From Dehalococcoidia bacterium (GTDB lineage: Bacteria > Chloroflexota > Dehalococcoidia > Dehalococcoidales > Fen-1064), in assembly GCA_011192055.1 (NCBI GenBank), contig DUES01000170.1, forward strand, positions 1-24,089: a stretch of DNA of 24,089 bases, read 5' to 3'. Positions 14,954 to 22,847 of this stretch are shown here, in pieces (within the stretch, counting starts at the first letter, position 1; each line of letters starts with the position of its first letter). Below the pieces are notes generated by a model. It saw only the letters and a program-made list of their open reading frames with translations, did no database searches and had not been told where the DNA came from. Both the position numbers and the translations under genes were made by a program.

Positions 14954-15655
14954 ATGGACACGAAACAGATGAACGACATGCTCAATACCTATGTTCGACC
15001 TCAGACTTTTCCCCTGGCTCTCAAGCTCTGCAAATCGGAGAGTGAACTGCCGGAGAGAGTCCGGATACCGGTGCGTGATATGGGGTACCAGATAACACTG
15101 TGCCAGGGCTATGGCATTGCCCGCCGTTTCCGCTGGGCGGTAGCTATCGGGAAAGATGACCAGTGCTGTGTCGGTGGGGCTTCTACCATGGGCTTCATCG
15201 GGGAACGGCCCAATGAAGAACCTGCAAAACGTCTCGAAACGGGCAAGTACAGTCACCTGCTTATCGCACCAATCGAAATGGCTGATTTTGAACCGGACCT
15301 TTTACTGCTGTACGTCAATTCCGCCCAGGCAATGCGGTTATCCCAGGCAGCCTCAAGGAGTGCCGACAACGGTGTATCGGCCATTGCTACCGGCTTTGGC
15401 GACTGTGGCGATATCGTTGCCCGCACTACCACAAGCAACCAGTGCCAGTTTGTTCTGCCCAGTGGCGGTGACAGGGTCTTTGGCGGAACGCAGGACAATG
15501 AGTTGATATTTACCATTCCGTGGGAAAAAGCCGAGGCTGTTATCGGCAGTCTTGAGGAAACACACAAGGCCGGATTCAGGTACCCGGTACTGACCGACCT
15601 GCGGCATGAGCCGGCGCTTCCTCCCTTCCTCCAGATACCCAAAGACGCAGAATAA
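14954..15655 (+). CDS. DUF169 domain protein
   Basis: 233 residues spanning one DUF169 domain (ArCR-type) of unknown function. Recognisable blocks are PLALKLCKSESELPERVRIP, the Cys-containing LCQGYGIARRFRWAVAIG, DDQCCVGGASTMGF, a central LLLYVNSAQAMRL strand-helix, and CQFVLPSGGDRVF followed by an FTIPWEKAEAVIGSLE close. Several cysteines are conserved in the family as I remember it, suggesting metal or cofactor contact, but this is unproven. A GGAGG six bases before the ATG fixes the start. The gene lies between the regulator and FmdE-like genes and probably supports the downstream molybdopterin enzyme. Confidence 0.82.
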   Translation: MDTKQMNDMLNTYVRPQTFPLALKLCKSESELPERVRIPVRDMGYQITLCQGYGIARRFRWAVAIGKDDQCCVGGASTMGFIGERPNEEPAKRLETGKYSHLLIAPIEMADFEPDLLLLYVNSAQAMRLSQAASRSADNGVSAIATGFGDCGDIVARTTTSNQCQFVLPSGGDRVFGGTQDNELIFTIPWEKAEAVIGSLEETHKAGFRYPVLTDLRHEPALPPFLQIPKDAE

Positions 15656-15661
15656 TAACGT

Positions 15662-15709
15662 AGCCGGGATAGTATGAAAGGCTGGTTTTTCACACGGACT
15701 AAACTAGCC
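15662..15709 (+). promoter_or_regulatory. Alternative hairpins before the FmdE-like gene
   Basis: GGCTGGTTT (15680-15688) can pair with AAACTAGCC (15701-15709) through one G-U pair. Its GGCT can instead pair with AGCC at 15662-15665. These mutually exclusive stems lie in the 80-base gap between the DUF169 and FmdE genes and could be a processing or attenuation signal. There is no T-run. Confidence 0.25.
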
Positions 15710-15735
15710 GTATTCACGGAGGTCTTGAAAAAAGA

Positions 15736-16326
15736 ATGAGGGATACTGCTACTCCGGACATCACCATTTGCGGACATACCTACGATGAATATATCGAGAT
15801 GATTAAATCCTTCCATGGGCATGTTGCGCCGGGAATGGTGATTGGCGGGTTCATGGTAAGCCTGGCAAATCAGAACCTCCCGGAAGGAGAGTTTTTTGAT
15901 GCCATCTGCGAGACCCGAGCATGTCTTCCGGATGCTATTCAAATCCTGACACCCTGCACGGTAGGTAACGGCTGGTTAAGGATTGTCAACATCGGAAGGT
16001 TTGCTCTTTCCCTGTTCGAAAAGTATTCGGGTAACGGTGTCCGTGTTTACGTGGACAGTCGTAAGCTCGATGACTGGCCGGAACTCAAGACCTTCTTTTT
16101 CAAACTGAAACCCAAGAAAGAGCAGGACTTCGACGCCCTGATAGATGAGATTACGCGTGCCCATAATTCAATATTCGGTGTTCAGGAAGTGAAGGTTGAC
16201 ATGGACTCGGTCAGAGGGCAACATCGAGGTGCTTTTACTGTCTGTCCGTCGTGCGGAGAAGGCTATCCGGTAAGTGACGGTGAAATCTGCCAGGGGTGCC
16301 AGGGTAAAGCACCCTACCTTATATAA
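15736..16326 (+). CDS. FmdE-family protein with C-terminal zinc ribbon
   Basis: 196 residues. The FmdE core has FHGHVAPGMVIGGFMVSLA (His27, His29) and DAIQILTPCTVGNGW with Cys74; these are the family's probable metal ligands. A C-terminal zinc ribbon has Cys170/Cys173 and Cys185/Cys188. FmdE was named for its place in archaeal formylmethanofuran dehydrogenase operons, but it is not a catalytic subunit and occurs in bacteria near Mo/W enzymes. Here it lies 84 bases upstream of a molybdopterin oxidoreductase, consistent with a role in cofactor or metal supply. GGAGGT lies 14 bases before the ATG; the TTG between them is out of frame. Confidence 0.87.
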   Translation: MRDTATPDITICGHTYDEYIEMIKSFHGHVAPGMVIGGFMVSLANQNLPEGEFFDAICETRACLPDAIQILTPCTVGNGWLRIVNIGRFALSLFEKYSGNGVRVYVDSRKLDDWPELKTFFFKLKPKKEQDFDALIDEITRAHNSIFGVQEVKVDMDSVRGQHRGAFTVCPSCGEGYPVSDGEICQGCQGKAPYLI

Positions 16327-16410
16327 ATATAACAAAGCACCGGGTTTACAATAGAGCCACTGATGATACTTATGCAATCTGGGGATATGACTGAACGGAG
16401 GTAACGGGAC

Positions 16411-18630
16411 ATGACATGGAAGAAAACGGCCTGTGTATTGTGCGGGAACGGCTGCGGACTGGAAGTCCAGGTCGAAGACAACCGCATTATTAAGGTCCGC
16501 CCGGACAAGGATAGCCCGGCGAGTGAAGGATATATCTGCCGGAAGGGCACGAATGTTGCCTATCACCAGCACAATGCCGACCGGCTGCTCTATCCGCTGA
16601 AGAAGGTAGGAGGCAAATTCGAGCGGGTATCCTGGGACCAGGCAATCAGTGAGATTGCGGAGAAACTCAAGGACATACTCAATCAACATGGGCCACAGGC
16701 TTTAGCCTCACTGGTCGGTGGTGGTGAGTTTAATTCCTATGGTAACCCTTTTCTCATCCGGCTTGTCCGCAGGCTTGGCTCGCGGTATCAATACTCAGCC
16801 GCTAACCAGGAGTTTTCGGGACGGTACTGGGCACACGGGCTGACAATGGGTAACCAGGGTTTTATGTTCGCATCCGACCATGATAATAGCGATATGCTGG
16901 TGCTAATCGGCAAGAATCCCCTGATGAGTCATAATTACTCTCAGTCACGAAGAAAATTACTGAAAATGTCCAAAGACCCGGACCAGCTTCTTGTCGTGGT
17001 GGACCCCCGGCTTTCGGAAACAGCCAGGATAGCGAATATCCATCTGCCAATCCGTCCCGGCACCGACGCACTCATGGTAAAGTCGATGATTGCCATCATC
17101 CTCAACGAAGGGTGGCATGACAAAGCATATATTAACAAGCACACTGAAGGGTTCAATGAGATACTGCCGTGGTTTGCTGATTTCGATGTCAAAGCTGCGC
17201 TGAAGGTCTGCGAACTGGACTACGACCAGGTGTTTACGGTCTGCAGGGAGTTCGCTACGCGGCGTTCCTGCCTTCACGATGACCTTGGAGTACTGATGAA
17301 CCGGCACAGTGCGCTGGTATCCTATCTCCTGGTGGTCCTGATGGCTGTCTGCGGTCGCATCGGTGTACCGGGTGGTAACTACATTGCGGCTGGAGGTGTT
17401 TACTCCGACCCCAAGGACCCGGGTACATGGTGGACGAAGGTAACAGGTATTCCCGCCATCAACGGGATGTTCCCGCCCAATGTGATACAGGAAGAGATAC
17501 TGAGTGACCATCCTGACCGGCTCAGGGCTGTGTTCAACTTTGCGGCTAATCCGTTGCGCTCGTACGCCGACACGACAGCTTATGAAGAGGCATTCAGCAA
17601 GCTTGACTTGCTGGTTGTCGGCGATATTGCAATGAGTGAAACCGCCGCTCTTGCTCACTACGTTCTTCCATCAAAAACAGCCTACGAATCATGGGACGGC
17701 AACCCCGGTGGAGGTTTCTCGGATATTTACAGCCGGATAAGACCGCCGGTTGTTGAAGCGGAAGGAGAGCAAAAGGAAGGCGGTGAGATGTTCACCCTCC
17801 TGGCTGATACCATGGGCCTTATTCCCGAACTTCCCGAATCACTTTACAAGACAGCCGAAAGCGGTAACCTCAGGGACTACCGGGACGCCTTAATGGACCA
17901 TGTATCAGCAAACCCCGAGAGTGGAAAAGTCGTCCAGTTTATCGCTGCCAAGACACTTGGAAAAGCTGTTGGCTCTGCTCACCTTTCCCTCCATTTCACA
18001 GCATTTCTGCAGAGGTCTCCGGCCCAGCAGGACGAAGCTGTTAAGGTAGGTTTTGCCGCCGGACCGGACCAGGGCCTGGAGCTGTATCAGGCTACTATTG
18101 ACCACCCCGAAGGGGTACTTATCGGCAAACGTGACCCTGCTAAGAATATTGATGGAGTGGCTACAAAAAGTGGCAAAATCCAGCTCTATACCAGCGAGGT
18201 TGAGGACTGGATAAAACAAATCAATCCTGCCGATGAAGAAGAAGGGCTCAAACCTGATGAAAAGTTCCCCCTGATTCTCATGGCAGGACGTCACATGGAT
18301 ATGAATGCCAATACGAGCATGCGGGACCCGGCATGGAACGAAGGCAGGCGATACTGCACCCTGGCCATGAATGCTGCGGATGCCGAGGAACTGGCTTTCA
18401 CTGACGGGCAGACTGTCAGGGTTACCACCGAAGCAGGGGAAGAGACGATTGAAGTGGAAATCTCACCGGACACCAGGAAGGGACACGTCATTATTCCCCA
18501 CGGGTTCGGACTTGTCTACGACGGTGTGAAATATGGCGTCAATATCAACCGGTTAACAAAAAATACGCATCGAGACCACGTGGGGACACCCATGCACCGC
18601 AACGTCCGCTGTCGTGTAGAGGCTGTTTGA
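16411..18630 (+). CDS. Molybdopterin oxidoreductase (formate dehydrogenase-like, DMSO reductase family)
   Basis: 739 residues, close to single-subunit formate dehydrogenases. The N-terminal 4Fe-4S site is intact (Cys8, Cys11, Cys15, Cys43; C-x2-C-x3-C-x27-C). The catalytic MopB core follows (LASLVGGGEFNSYGNPFLIR; DMLVLIGKNPLMSHNY; VVVDPRLSETARIANIHLPI RPGTDALM). A molydopterin dinucleotide-binding domain spans about 615-739 (LILMAGRHMDMNANTSMRDP). There is no Tat signal, so the enzyme should be cytoplasmic. There is no in-frame TGA, hence no selenocysteine. Where formate dehydrogenases carry Cys/Sec, the region reads AANQEFSGRYWAHG without Cys or Ser directly visible. No electron-transfer subunit is encoded beside it. 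GGAGG precedes the ATG. Confidence 0.9.
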   Translation: MTWKKTACVLCGNGCGLEVQVEDNRIIKVRPDKDSPASEGYICRKGTNVAYHQHNADRLLYPLKKVGGKFERVSWDQAISEIAEKLKDILNQHGPQALASLVGGGEFNSYGNPFLIRLVRRLGSRYQYSAANQEFSGRYWAHGLTMGNQGFMFASDHDNSDMLVLIGKNPLMSHNYSQSRRKLLKMSKDPDQLLVVVDPRLSETARIANIHLPIRPGTDALMVKSMIAIILNEGWHDKAYINKHTEGFNEILPWFADFDVKAALKVCELDYDQVFTVCREFATRRSCLHDDLGVLMNRHSALVSYLLVVLMAVCGRIGVPGGNYIAAGGVYSDPKDPGTWWTKVTGIPAINGMFPPNVIQEEILSDHPDRLRAVFNFAANPLRSYADTTAYEEAFSKLDLLVVGDIAMSETAALAHYVLPSKTAYESWDGNPGGGFSDIYSRIRPPVVEAEGEQKEGGEMFTLLADTMGLIPELPESLYKTAESGNLRDYRDALMDHVSANPESGKVVQFIAAKTLGKAVGSAHLSLHFTAFLQRSPAQQDEAVKVGFAAGPDQGLELYQATIDHPEGVLIGKRDPAKNIDGVATKSGKIQLYTSEVEDWIKQINPADEEEGLKPDEKFPLILMAGRHMDMNANTSMRDPAWNEGRRYCTLAMNAADAEELAFTDGQTVRVTTEAGEETIEVEISPDTRKGHVIIPHGFGLVYDGVKYGVNINRLTKNTHRDHVGTPMHRNVRCRVEAV

Positions 18631-18704
18631 CGACAAAACTACCGTATCAATTTCTCAACAGCAATCGGCAGACAAGAGAAAAGAACAGTATAAGGGGAAA
18701 AACA

Positions 18705-19406
18705 GTGACAGAAATAACACAAAACAGGTCTGATAACTTACGAGGTCTGCTCCGTCTCATCATCGGAGTCCTGGTATTCGGTTCTGTCTGGGGATTCATG
18801 GAAGCCACACTGGGCGGGTTCCTGCACATGATTATCTTCCCGAATAAAGGCGCTATCATGAGCGGTATCGGGGTGGCTGTCATGGCTTCAGCCCTGGCAA
18901 TTTACCGTAAACCGGTTATGCTGCCCGGTATCGGTATTGTGGCTGCCTCGTTCAAGCTGCTCGATGTCTGGCTGTTCTCTTTACCTGTTGCCAGCATCCA
19001 TATCGTAAACCCGGCTATGGCGATATTCTTTGAATCGCTGGCTTTCGGCCTGGTGGCACTATTCCTGATGAACCGATTAGCGAAGAATGCTTTCATCGGG
19101 ATTGGCGCTGGAGCATTGGTCGGCCTGGTCACTGCCACAGCCTGGGTCTATTTTGCCATATACGTCATGAATGCTCCGCTCTACGCCCGCGTGGTATTCA
19201 CTGCCGGTGAGTTTATCGCCAACCAGGGTGTGGCGCAGGCTGCTTTCTCTGCCGTATTTCTGCCCCTGGGTTTCCTGGCAGGCATAAAACTATCGGCAAT
19301 TACCCATCCGGCGTTAAAACGCTCACCCATTTACTATGCGGTAACAGCATCCACAGTATTAGCTTGCTGGGGAGTTAGCATCCTGGCGATTACGTCCGGA
19401 CTTTAA
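18705..19406 (+). CDS. Multi-pass membrane protein of unknown function (possible ECF S-component-like)
   Basis: I chose the GTG at 18705 (233 residues) because GGGG seven to eight bases upstream is a fair ribosome-binding site and the hydrophobic region begins soon after. A TTG at 18627, overlapping the previous stop, would add 26 polar residues. About six membrane segments are visible, including LLRLIIGVLVFGSVWGFMEA with a buried Glu, SGIGVAVMASALAIY, MAIFFESLAFGLVALFLM and AAFSAVFLPLGFLAGI. No known motif is recognised. Size and helix number recall substrate-binding S components of ECF transporters, and its place between a Mo enzyme and an NTPase gene could mean cofactor or metal uptake. 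That is inference only. Confidence 0.7.
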   Translation: MTEITQNRSDNLRGLLRLIIGVLVFGSVWGFMEATLGGFLHMIIFPNKGAIMSGIGVAVMASALAIYRKPVMLPGIGIVAASFKLLDVWLFSLPVASIHIVNPAMAIFFESLAFGLVALFLMNRLAKNAFIGIGAGALVGLVTATAWVYFAIYVMNAPLYARVVFTAGEFIANQGVAQAAFSAVFLPLGFLAGIKLSAITHPALKRSPIYYAVTASTVLACWGVSILAITSGL

Positions 19407-19414
19407 CCGGAACC

Positions 19415-19939
19415 ATGATTGTTATTGTTACCGGTGCCATAGGCACCGGTAAGACCACCGTCTGCGAAAAAGTGGTTGGACTGGCCCGGAGCCGGGGCTG
19501 CAGCTGCGGCGGTATCATCACGCGTAAAACCCCGAAAGACGATATTGAAGTTGAAGACATCGGGACTGGTGAATCAGTGCTCCTGGCCAGTACGAGTATG
19601 ATATTCGGGGGACCCCGCACCGCACGGTTCTCTTTCAGCCCTGCAGGTATAGACTTCGGCAATCAGGCAATAGACAGGGGAATTACCGCGGACATACTGC
19701 TTGTCGATGAAATAGGTCCAATAGAACTTGCCGGTGAGGGATTTGCGGGAGTCATTGAACAGGCCGCATCAGGTAAAGTCAAGAACTGTGTCCTGGTCAT
19801 CCGAAAAGGGCTCCTCCCTGATTTTTTACCCCGACTGGGAGTAAATACGCAGGTGTTTGAAACCACCCTTGATAACCGTAATCAACTTCCTGAAGAGATA
19901 GACCAGGTGCTAATTAGGAGCAGTGACGACCGGTTATGA
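19415..19939 (+). CDS. THEP1-like nucleoside-triphosphatase
   Basis: 174 residues. A Walker A motif GAIGTGKTT (Lys13) lies at the very N-terminus, and ADILLVDEIGPIEL (Asp98, Glu99) is the typical Walker B of the THEP1/NTPCR family (PF03266-type), with CGGIITRK (31-38) between. These proteins hydrolyse NTPs in vitro; their physiological role is unclear. From memory, related NTPases occur beside Mo/W-cofactor genes. The start is eight bases after the membrane-protein stop with no clear ribosome-binding site, so translational coupling is likely. It is the last gene of the plus-strand run and ends 13 bases from the convergent HD-GYP gene. Confidence 0.85.
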   Translation: MIVIVTGAIGTGKTTVCEKVVGLARSRGCSCGGIITRKTPKDDIEVEDIGTGESVLLASTSMIFGGPRTARFSFSPAGIDFGNQAIDRGITADILLVDEIGPIELAGEGFAGVIEQAASGKVKNCVLVIRKGLLPDFLPRLGVNTQVFETTLDNRNQLPEEIDQVLIRSSDDRL

Positions 19940-19952
19940 TGCCAGGTGGTAT

Positions 19953-20996
19953 CTATGCAGATGGAGTTAAAGTGGAGCCGGAAAGTGATTGCTGAAGTCC
20001 GGTTATCTCCAGCAGGGCTTTGACAACGACGGGGTCAAGTTGAGTTCCCGCGCACTGCTCGATTTCAGCCACCGATTCCTCAGCAGACATGGCGACCCGA
20101 TACGGGCGGTCACTGGTCATGGCATCAAATGTATCGGCCACCGCAATTATCCTGGCCCCCAGCGGGATTTGCTCACCGGTAACATCCTGGTGAAAACCTT
20201 CACCATCAAAGTGGTCGTGGTGATGTGCTATCATATCAACTACTGTCTTGTTAGTGAGTGGTTTTACAATTCGAGAGCCTTCCCGTGCATGAGCCATTAT
20301 TGAGTTATATTCTGCCGGAGTCAGCTTGGTCACCTTGTTCTGAATAGCAGGGTCAATCGCAATCTTACCGATATCATGAAGCAAGGCTCCCCAGCGCAGG
20401 TCCTCCATTTCATCGTCTGACAGGCCCAGTATCTGACCCAGCTTAAGTACCATCTCTGTCACCCGTCTGGAGTGGCCGGCGGTATACCCATCCTTGGCTT
20501 CCAGTGCAACCACCAGGGACTCAATTGCACCCAGGAAGATACTGCGGATTTCTCTCGTTTGTTCTTCTACTTTCTGCTCCAGTTGCTGCTGGTACTCCTT
20601 AACCTTCAGTTCAAGTTCTCTTGTCCGCAGTGCCTTCTTAACACTCAACGTAATCTCGCTAAGGTCGAAAGGCTTCACAATATAGTCATTAGCCCCTTCC
20701 CTCATACACTCAATGATAATGTCAGTATCGGCAATAGCCGTAGACATTATTACGGCGGTATCGGGATAGTCCTGCTTGATATCAATCAGGAGTTCATTAC
20801 CTGACCTGCCCGGCATTCTGATGTCCAGTATTACCAGGTCTATGGGTCTGGTTCTCAGTTTCTCCAGGGCTTCACCGGCATTACCGGATTCGTCACACAG
20901 GTAGCCTTCCGAAGTAAATTTCCTGAGAAGCGCTGTTCTGATACCCACCTCATCGTCAATGATCAGGATACTTGTCTTTTCTTCTCCTGTCACCAT
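19953..20996 (-). CDS. Response regulator with HD-GYP-like output domain
   Basis: 347 residues. The receiver domain (8-120) is complete: Asp14/Asp15, phospho-acceptor Asp58 in LDIRMPG, and Lys108 in VKPF. A coiled-coil linker (125-155, ELKVKEYQQQLEQKVEEQ) leads to an HD-GYP-type phosphodiesterase domain (155-335) with HSRRVTEM, HDIGK (His207, Asp208) and HHHDHFDGEGF. The diagnostic GYP reads GFH (267-269), so cyclic-di-GMP hydrolysis is likely but not certain. It is the third gene of a minus-strand operon after the histidine kinase (33-base gap), which presumably phosphorylates it. GAGGT lies before the ATG. Confidence 0.9.
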   Translation of the reverse strand: MVTGEEKTSILIIDDEVGIRTALLRKFTSEGYLCDESGNAGEALEKLRTRPIDLVILDIRMPGRSGNELLIDIKQDYPDTAVIMSTAIADTDIIIECMREGANDYIVKPFDLSEITLSVKKALRTRELELKVKEYQQQLEQKVEEQTREIRSIFLGAIESLVVALEAKDGYTAGHSRRVTEMVLKLGQILGLSDDEMEDLRWGALLHDIGKIAIDPAIQNKVTKLTPAEYNSIMAHAREGSRIVKPLTNKTVVDMIAHHHDHFDGEGFHQDVTGEQIPLGARIIAVADTFDAMTSDRPYRVAMSAEESVAEIEQCAGTQLDPVVVKALLEITGLQQSLSGSTLTPSA

Positions 20997-21029
20997 CCCT
21001 GTATACCTCTTATTCCTTCTTTACCTGGG

Positions 21030-22064
21030 CTATACGTTTGCAGATGGCAGGTCTATCGTTATGGTAGCACCATGTCCGGGAGAGCTTTTAGCCCGTATCC
21101 GTCCGCCGTGAGCAGTAATTATTCCATAGCTGACACTCAGGCCCAGCCCGGTACCTTTGCCCACCTCTTTGGTGGTGAAAAACGGGTCAAATATCCTTGC
21201 CAGGGTATTCTTATCAATACCCGGTCCGTCATCAGTGAAGGAGACCCTGACATGCCCATTGACACGCTGGCTGTTTACGAGGAGTGTACCACTGCCATTG
21301 GCTTCCTTCATAGCCTGTTCAGCATTCAGTATCACGTTCAGCAAGACCTGCTGTATCTGTGAAGGATTAACCATGACGTCCGGCAGGTCGGCAGTAAAAT
21401 CTCTTATAATCCTGATATTATTCACATTATCTTCATAGGTTCTTAACCGGAGTACCTCTTCTGTCAGTCCGTTTATCTGAACGGGTCCCCGCACACTGTT
21501 CTTGCCGCGCGCAAAAATAAGCAGGTTCTTCACAACGGTCGCGGCTCTTTGTGCTTCCTTGTTAATATCCCGCAGGTCCCGTCTTATATTATCAGGAATT
21601 TCACTATCAACAAGGAGTTGCGAAAGAGCAATAATACCTGTCAGCGGATTATTAATCTCATGGGCAATACCGGCAGCCATTTCGCCGACTGAGGCCAGCC
21701 GGTCGGTGAAATACAATTTCTCCATTCTTTCCCGTTCTTCAGTCACATCCCGCATAACAAGCAATACCTCGTTGTTGTATATGGGGATGATATCGGCAAC
21801 AAATATCTTTATATCACTCACCAGGTGGCGGTGAAACTCGAACCCGCTGACAGTCTTTTCACTCGCAAGGGCTTCTTTAATCGGTGCGGCCAGTGTATGC
21901 AGTTCGCGCATTGTCTCCAAGGATTTTCCGGTTACATGCTCCTCTTCCATTTGGAAGGTATCACAGAACGCCCGGTTAGTCAGAATAACATGCATGGTGG
22001 AGTCAAGTACAAGTACCGCACTTGACATGTTGATAAGGATATGGTCAATCAGCTCTTTATGCAC
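21030..22064 (-). CDS. PAS-domain sensor histidine kinase, apparently N-terminally truncated
   Basis: 344 residues from a GTG start. A PAS domain (8-112, ending VMRDVTEERERMEKL) is followed by a HisKA domain with the phospho-acceptor His135 in AAGIAHEINNPLTGI, and by an HATPase domain with N-box LLNVILNAEQAM, G1 DDGPGIDKN, F-box FDPFF and G2 GKGTGLGLSVSYGI. There are no membrane segments, so it is a soluble sensor. In frame upstream, codons between a stop at 22139-22137 and the GTG read SGKPAILGVVRDITGRL, the end of another PAS/PAC domain. The ribosome-binding site before the GTG is poor. The likely partner is the HD-GYP regulator downstream or the receiver protein upstream. Confidence 0.9.
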   Translation of the reverse strand: MHKELIDHILINMSSAVLVLDSTMHVILTNRAFCDTFQMEEEHVTGKSLETMRELHTLAAPIKEALASEKTVSGFEFHRHLVSDIKIFVADIIPIYNNEVLLVMRDVTEERERMEKLYFTDRLASVGEMAAGIAHEINNPLTGIIALSQLLVDSEIPDNIRRDLRDINKEAQRAATVVKNLLIFARGKNSVRGPVQINGLTEEVLRLRTYEDNVNNIRIIRDFTADLPDVMVNPSQIQQVLLNVILNAEQAMKEANGSGTLLVNSQRVNGHVRVSFTDDGPGIDKNTLARIFDPFFTTKEVGKGTGLGLSVSYGIITAHGGRIRAKSSPGHGATITIDLPSANV

Positions 22065-22184
22065 TTTTAGCTCAGTTTCTGACTTCAGCCTTCCCGTAAT
22101 ATCACGTACAACTCCAAGTATGGCAGGTTTTCCGGATTAGCAGTAATCGTTTACTGAAGTTGGTATCCCTGTTACATCGGAGGG
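22065..22184 (-). pseudogene. Remnant of the end of a PAS/PAC domain between receiver and kinase genes
   Basis: Directly after the receiver gene's TAA (22187-22185) the same frame reads 15 codons (SDVTGIPTSVNDYC in part), a second TAA (22139-22137), then SGKPAILGVVRDITGRL and a connecting helix into the kinase. No start codon occurs between the second stop and the kinase GTG. This is best explained by loss of a longer PAS-PAS-kinase N-terminus. Confidence 0.6.
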
Positions 22185-22586
22185 TTAAACCGATACCGTT
22201 TCCTGTCGAAGGATCTTGAAAACCATACGCCTGAGTTCAGCCGGGGTGAATGGTTTGGGCAGGTATGGTCTACTGGCTTCTGAAAGAAATTTCTCCGTCT
22301 TTGGACTGAGAGTATCGCCGGTCATGAATACTACCCTTTCTGCGAGCATCGGCTGCTCTTCTACCAGGTACTCGTAGAAGTCAATACCGCTGACACCCGG
22401 CATCATGATATCGGACAGGCACATGTCATACCGGGCACGATTTACCATGGTTCTGGCTGCACTCCCGTCCCTGGCGATATCCACGCACAGTCCGTCGGCA
22501 GCAAGTATACGTGCACAGACACGAGCGATAACAGGTTCGTCCTCAACCAGGAGAATTCTCTGTTTATTCATCCTAGTTCTACTCAC
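22185..22586 (-). CDS. Single-domain response regulator (CheY-like receiver)
   Basis: 133 residues, a stand-alone receiver. The acidic pair is Glu15/Asp16, the phospho-acceptor Asp59 in LSDIMMPG, Thr89 in FMTGD and Lys111 in LPKPF. There is no output domain, so it acts by protein contact or as a phosphate shuttle. The GTG start is supported by GGAGG six bases upstream; the ATG five codons later is less well placed. It is the first gene of the minus-strand operon with the kinase and the HD-GYP regulator. It shares its reading frame with the kinase across two stop codons. Confidence 0.9.
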   Translation of the reverse strand: MSRTRMNKQRILLVEDEPVIARVCARILAADGLCVDIARDGSAARTMVNRARYDMCLSDIMMPGVSGIDFYEYLVEEQPMLAERVVFMTGDTLSPKTEKFLSEASRPYLPKPFTPAELRRMVFKILRQETVSV

Positions 22587-22614
22587 ATTCCACCTCCGTG
22601 GGTGCAGTTACTCA

Positions 22615-22681
22615 TGCTCAAATGCAAATGTAAAGGCATTTGTACGGCATGTTCTTTCAAGCACGCTATTACATTTGAGCA
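22615..22681. promoter_or_regulatory. Nested inverted repeats upstream of the receiver operon
   Basis: TGCTCAAATG (22615-22624) is matched by CATTTGAGCA (22672-22681). Inside lies a tighter hairpin, CAAATG-TAAAGG-CATTTG (22625-22642). The set begins 28 bases upstream of the receiver GTG and would lie in its 5' leader or operator region. Three related CAAATG/CATTTG units suggest a multi-site regulator or an RNA fold. Confidence 0.45.
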
Positions 22682-22738
22682 CCTGTCACATAAATAAAGG
22701 GTAAACAAACTGATACCAATCCTAAAGATTTCCTAAAA

Positions 22739-22774
22739 GTACTAGTACATTATTACCCCGGGTGATTAGTAATA
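22739..22774. promoter_or_regulatory. Palindromes in the divergent control region
   Basis: GTACTAGTAC (22739-22748) is a perfect 10-bp palindrome. Next to it TATTAC (22751-22756) and GTAATA (22769-22774) form an inverted repeat. They lie midway between the receiver operon (minus) and the zinc-ribbon gene (plus) and may be operators for either. Both are short enough to arise by chance. Confidence 0.25.
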
Positions 22775-22847
22775 TGCCATATGTCATTCCATCCTTGCCG
22801 ATGAGTCCTGTTTGCCCCTGATTCTAAACATAATACAGATAGTACTA

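Noticed and set aside
16411..18630. Selenocysteine codon in the formate dehydrogenase-like gene
   Set aside because: The frame is open without any in-frame TGA, so no Sec is encoded.
18627..18704. TTG start for the membrane protein overlapping the previous stop
   Set aside because: It would add a polar 26-residue extension with no ribosome-binding site of its own; the GTG at 18705 has a better site. Translational coupling through the TTGA overlap is not excluded.
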